DNA from: an uncultured Campylobacter sp.
GTDB taxonomy: Bacteria > Campylobacterota > Campylobacteria > Campylobacterales > Campylobacteraceae
DNA: 8,388 bases
Direction of reading: 5' to 3'
Assembly (NCBI RefSeq): GCF_938030785.1
Contig: NZ_CALHIK010000185.1
Location: forward strand, 1 to 8,388
Positions 5,877-8,388 of the stretch are shown here, piece after piece. The notes below the pieces were generated by a model. That model was not told the DNA's origin. It ran no database searches and worked only from the letters and a program-made list of their open reading frames with translations. Positions within the stretch are counted from its first letter, which is position 1. Every line of letters begins with the position of its first letter. Both the position numbers and the translations under genes were made by a program.

Positions 5877-6143
5877 ATGAAAGCGATCGTAACGGTGATC
5901 GGTAAGGACAAGGTCGGCATTGTGGCGGGCGTTTCGGCTAAGCTCGCGCAGCTTGGGCTAAACATAGACGACATCAGCCAGACGGTTTTGGACGAGTTTT
6001 TTACGATGATGGCGGTGGTTTCCAGCGAGGAAAAGCAGGACTTCACGGCTCTAAAGGGGGAGCTAAACGAGCTAGGCGAAAAGCTAAAAGTTAAGATCAA
6101 CATCCAAAGCTCGGCGATCTTTGACGCCATGCACAACATCTAA
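5877..6143 (+). CDS. Small ACT-domain protein, UPF0237 family (GcvR-like)
   Basis: This 88-residue protein is a single ACT domain, a regulatory fold that commonly binds an amino acid at a dimer interface. The pattern is a first strand KAIVTVIGKD (2-11), the ligand-loop region VGIVAGVSAKLAQLGLNIDDISQ (13-35, with helix), strands LDEFFTMMAVVSS (38-50), a helix (about 53-70) and a last strand KVKINIQ (71-77). Length and sequence fit the UPF0237 family, related to the N-terminal half of glycine-cleavage regulator GcvR. AAGGAG (5866-5871) lies five bases before the ATG. The next gene is the UPF0210 partner, nine bases on; from memory the same pair is adjacent in Streptococcus pneumoniae, which suggests that the ACT protein senses a ligand for or regulates that enzyme-like partner. 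The ligand is unknown. Confidence 0.85.
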   Translation: MKAIVTVIGKDKVGIVAGVSAKLAQLGLNIDDISQTVLDEFFTMMAVVSSEEKQDFTALKGELNELGEKLKVKINIQSSAIFDAMHNI

Positions 6144-6152
6144 GGTGCGCAA

Positions 6153-7490
6153 ATGGACATCAAAAACGTAACCGAAACAATCGCGATGATCGAGGAGCAA
6201 AATTTCGACATCCGCACGATCACGATGGGTATCAGCCTGCTTGACTGCATCGATCCCGACATCGATAAAGCCGCAGAGAAAATTTACGCAAAGATCACTG
6301 ACAAGGCGCGCGATCTAGTAAAGGTCGGTAATGAAATTTCAGCCGAGCTCGGTATCCCAATCGTAAATAAGCGCGTCTGCGTAACGCCTATCGCCATCAT
6401 CGGCGCAGCGACGGATGCCGTGAGCTACGTGCCGCTAGCTAAGGCAATGGACGGGGCGGCGCAAAAGGTCGGTATCGATTTTATCGGCGGCTTTTCGGCG
6501 CTCGTGCAAAAGGGCTACGCAAAGGGTGATAAAATTTTAATCGACTCGATCCCCGCCGCGCTCGCCGCGACGCAGAAGGTCTGCTCGTCGGTAAATATCG
6601 GCTCGACCAAAACCGGCATAAATATGAGCGCGGTCGCCGACATGGGACGCGTGATCAAAGAAACCGCGCGGCTTTCAGATCTGGGCGCTGCAAAGCTCGT
6701 CGTATTTGCCAACGCCGTCGAGGATAATCCCTTTATGGCGGGCGCATTTCACGGCGTGGGCGAGGCCGAGGTCGTCATAAACGTGGGCGTATCAGGCCCG
6801 GGCGTCGTTAAGCGCGCGCTTGAGAAGGTGCGCGGAGCGAGCTTTGACGTGGTCGCGGAGACCGTGAAAAAGACTGCGTTTAAGATCACACGCATCGGAC
6901 AGCTCGTTGGTCAAATGGCGTCTGAGCGCCTTGGCGTGAAATTTGGTATCGTCGATCTCTCGCTAGCTCCGACTCCGGCAGTGGGCGATTCGGTCGCGCG
7001 CGTGCTTGAAGAGATGGGCTTAGAGCGCGTCGGCACGCACGGCACTACTGCGGCTTTGGCACTGCTAAACGACGCTGTCAAAAAGGGCGGAGTGATGGCG
7101 TGCAACCAAGTAGGCGGGCTTAGCGGCGCGTTTATCCCCGTCTCGGAGGATGAGGGTATGATCGCCGCAGTGCGCGCAGGCTCGTTAAGCTTAGAAAAGC
7201 TCGAAGCAATGACCGCGATCTGCTCGGTGGGGCTCGATATGATCGCGATCCCGCAGGATACGCCCGAGCAGACGATCGCTGCGATCATAGCCGACGAGGC
7301 CGCGATCGGCGTGATAAATCAAAAAACGACCGCCGTGCGCATAATCCCAAAAGGCAAAGAGGGCGACACGCTGGAGTTTGGCGGGCTTCTAGGCAGCGCG
7401 CCGGTGATGAGCGTAAATAAAAACTCATCGGCCGACTTCATCGCCCGCGGCGGCCAGATACCGGCACCCATTCATAGTTTTAAAAACTAA
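6153..7490 (+). CDS. UPF0210 / DUF711 'PFL family' protein
   Basis: This 445-residue cytoplasmic protein matches the UPF0210 (DUF711) family, often called PFL family because its fold resembles pyruvate formate-lyase; the reaction is not established. Conserved blocks visible are TMGISLLDCID (24-34), NKRVCVTPIA (72-81), AMDGAAQKVGIDFIGGFSALVQKG (98-121), VCSSVNIGSTKTGINM (143-158), NAVEDNPFMAGAFHGVGE (187-204), VGVSGPGVVKRA (211-222), LSLAPTPAVGDSVA (269-282), GTHGTTAALALLNDAVKKGG (294-313) and SEDEGMIAAV (331-340). Length is normal and the frame is intact. No glycyl-radical motif of true pyruvate formate-lyases (RVxGY type) is seen near the C-terminus, so it should not be annotated as that enzyme. 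The start is supported by AAGG (6142-6145), which overlaps the stop of the ACT gene, implying coupled translation. Arginine is coded by CGC at 13 of 14 sites, in line with the core genes. Confidence 0.9.
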   Translation: MDIKNVTETIAMIEEQNFDIRTITMGISLLDCIDPDIDKAAEKIYAKITDKARDLVKVGNEISAELGIPIVNKRVCVTPIAIIGAATDAVSYVPLAKAMDGAAQKVGIDFIGGFSALVQKGYAKGDKILIDSIPAALAATQKVCSSVNIGSTKTGINMSAVADMGRVIKETARLSDLGAAKLVVFANAVEDNPFMAGAFHGVGEAEVVINVGVSGPGVVKRALEKVRGASFDVVAETVKKTAFKITRIGQLVGQMASERLGVKFGIVDLSLAPTPAVGDSVARVLEEMGLERVGTHGTTAALALLNDAVKKGGVMACNQVGGLSGAFIPVSEDEGMIAAVRAGSLSLEKLEAMTAICSVGLDMIAIPQDTPEQTIAAIIADEAAIGVINQKTTAVRIIPKGKEGDTLEFGGLLGSAPVMSVNKNSSADFIARGGQIPAPIHSFKN

Positions 7491-7514
7491 ATTTAACCCG
7501 CTTAAGGAGGAAAG

Positions 7515-7928
7515 ATGAGAGCGTTTGCGTTATTTGCGGCAGTTTTGCTTTTTAGCGGCTGCTCCATAATCTCGGCATTTTATAGCAATGAGAAAAAATT
7601 CGAGCTGGTGGGCTTGGGGCAAGACGGGGTTTATAGGACTTCGGACGACAGCGGAGACACGCTAATAAAAATAACGTCCGCTCGCACAAAAGAGGGCGAG
7701 CCGTATCGTATAATCCACACGCTGGAAATTCCTAAAAATTCTACCCAGACGGATTTTGATAGCAACGATAAAGAGGTATTTAAAATAGACTGCTCCAAGA
7801 ATCGTTGCTCGCCCGAATATGACAGAGAGCCAAAAAGAATCGCCATTTCTTGGCCTGCGCCAAATGGGGGCGGCGTTTTTGACGGCGTCATATATCTAAA
7901 AAATTTACGGCTCGTAAAGGCGTATTAA
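7515..7928 (+). CDS. Small hypothetical lipoprotein
   Basis: This 137-residue protein begins with a lipoprotein signal: Arg2, a hydrophobic core (about 3-13) and the lipobox LFSGC ending at Cys16, which would be lipidated and become residue 1. Ser follows the Cys, so by the enterobacterial +2 rule it would go to the outer membrane; whether that rule holds in Campylobacter is uncertain. The mature part (about 121 residues) is soluble and polar, probably beta-rich, with one Cys pair (93 and 98, DCSKNRC) that could form a periplasmic disulfide. I recognise no family. The ribosome binding site AAGGAGG (7504-7510) four bases before the ATG is the best in the window. It follows the UPF0210 gene by 24 bases and may be cotranscribed, but a shared function is not implied. 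Half its arginines (4 of 8) are AGA/AGG, unlike the preceding gene, which has none. Confidence 0.75.
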   Translation: MRAFALFAAVLLFSGCSIISAFYSNEKKFELVGLGQDGVYRTSDDSGDTLIKITSARTKEGEPYRIIHTLEIPKNSTQTDFDSNDKEVFKIDCSKNRCSPEYDREPKRIAISWPAPNGGGVFDGVIYLKNLRLVKAY

Positions 7929-8381
7929 ATTTGCGGATTAAAAGCGCACAAAATTCGTAAAACTTAGCGGGCAAATTTACGACGTCGCGGCTGAAGTAGC
8001 TCTGAATTTTGCGCTACGGGCGTGGAATTTTGAGTTAGAATTTCGGCGCGGAATTTCGCTTTTAAATTTTACGGCGTGAAATTTTACGGTGCGCTGGCTC
8101 TACGGCGCGATCCCCGCGGCGAGCTAAAATTTTAAAATTTCGTCGCAAGACGCGGCGTTAAAATTTCATCGCCGTGCGAGACGGACGGCAGCGGGTCTTT
8201 TGAAATTTTAAAGCGGCTTGCATTGAAATTTTAAAATTTAAAAGCAACCTGTTTCGTTATCATTGCTCGCCCGCTTAAGAAGCGGCGAAATTCTATTTCG
8301 GCGGGGATTAAACACAGCGCGCAAAACGGGCGTAGCGTCAAAATTTTAAAAGACGACGCGAAAATATGAGGCGGAAATAAA
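7929..8381. other. Gene-free tail region rich in AAATTTTA words
   Basis: I find no supportable gene on either strand; the longest open stretches lack start codons or ribosome binding sites. By hand count the octamer AAATTTTA or its complement TAAAATTT occurs nine times (8064, 8079, 8127, 8133, 8159, 8213, 8226, 8232, 8341), alternating with GC-rich segments. A near-perfect 15-base tandem repeat (8064-8093) and a small stem CGAAAT/ATTTCG (8286-8291/8295-8300) are present. No U-run terminator after the lipoprotein gene is evident. Confidence 0.55.
8064..8093. repeat. Imperfect 15-base tandem repeat
   Basis: AAATTTTACGGCGTG (8064-8078) is followed directly by AAATTTTACGGTGCG (8079-8093); the first eleven bases are identical. 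Both begin with the octamer common in this region. Confidence 0.6.
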
Positions 8382-8388
8382 ATGCAAA
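8382..8388 (+). CDS. Possible start of a gene running off the right edge
   Basis: An ATG at 8382-8384 is followed by CAA, with GGA (8373-8375) six bases upstream and GAGG slightly further. Only two codons are visible, so neither reality nor product can be judged. Confidence 0.2.

Noticed and set aside
6153..7490. Annotation as pyruvate formate-lyase, suggested by the PFL family name.
   Set aside because: The protein is much shorter than pyruvate formate-lyase and has no glycyl-radical motif near its C-terminus; only the fold family name is shared.
8034..8135. A plus-strand open stretch of about 33 codons containing KFYGVKFYGAL.
   Set aside because: It has no ATG/GTG with ribosome binding site at a sensible place, and the repeated peptide is only the translation of the 15-base tandem repeat.
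8141..8152. CGTC-GCAA-GACG, a stem with a GNRA-type loop.
   Set aside because: A four-pair stem with no extending pairs or linked helices is too common in a GC-rich tract to support a structured RNA.
8064..8348. A CRISPR-like array, because similar AT words recur at intervals.
   Set aside because: The repeated word is only eight bases, spacing is irregular (6 to more than 100 bases), copies occur on both strands, and there is no cas gene.

Overview
The window looks like chromosomal DNA of a GC-richer member of Campylobacter (the oral/human C. gracilis, C. showae, C. rectus and C. curvus group is the best guess). Three things point there: the order der, aroK, trpS, which I recall from Campylobacter jejuni; a short promoter of Campylobacter type (T-rich stretch, then TATAAT, no clear -35) just before der; and heavy use of the word AAATTTTA/TAAAATTT inside and between genes. 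The species is inferred, not shown. I see no rRNA, tRNA, CRISPR array, insertion sequence, phage gene or integrase.

Layout. Bases 1-32 (minus) hold the first eleven codons of a gene that runs off the left edge and starts like an ASKHA-fold (ROK/BadF-like) kinase or ATPase. Bases 182-2026 (minus) hold two adjacent, clearly paralogous EamA/DMT-family membrane transporters six bases apart, read from a promoter near 2049-2054. A 471-base gap with no convincing gene separates them from a plus-strand series: der (2498-3883, GTG start), aroK (3870-4841, overlapping der by 14 bases), trpS (4852-5823), a small ACT-domain protein (5877-6143), a UPF0210/DUF711 'PFL family' protein (6153-7490) and a small lipoprotein (7515-7928). 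The last 460 bases carry no gene, apart from a possible start codon at the right edge, and are packed with AAATTTTA words.

How the genes relate. Der (ribosome assembly GTPase), AroK (shikimate pathway, leading to aromatic amino acids) and TrpS (charging tRNA with tryptophan) form a tightly packed housekeeping group. AroK and TrpS are linked in theme, since one helps make the precursor of tryptophan and the other uses tryptophan. The ACT protein and the UPF0210 protein form a pair known in unrelated bacteria and suggest an amino-acid-sensing regulator beside an enzyme of unknown reaction. A stem-loop built over the trpS stop codon separates these two blocks.

Most notable. The aroK reading frame is about twice the normal length. 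After a complete shikimate kinase domain it continues without a stop into an acidic 145-residue domain I cannot name, and an internal ATG with a strong ribosome binding site sits at the junction, so the gene may make both a fusion and a free C-terminal protein. Nothing here looks like a defence system or mobile island; most of the window is ordinary core genome.
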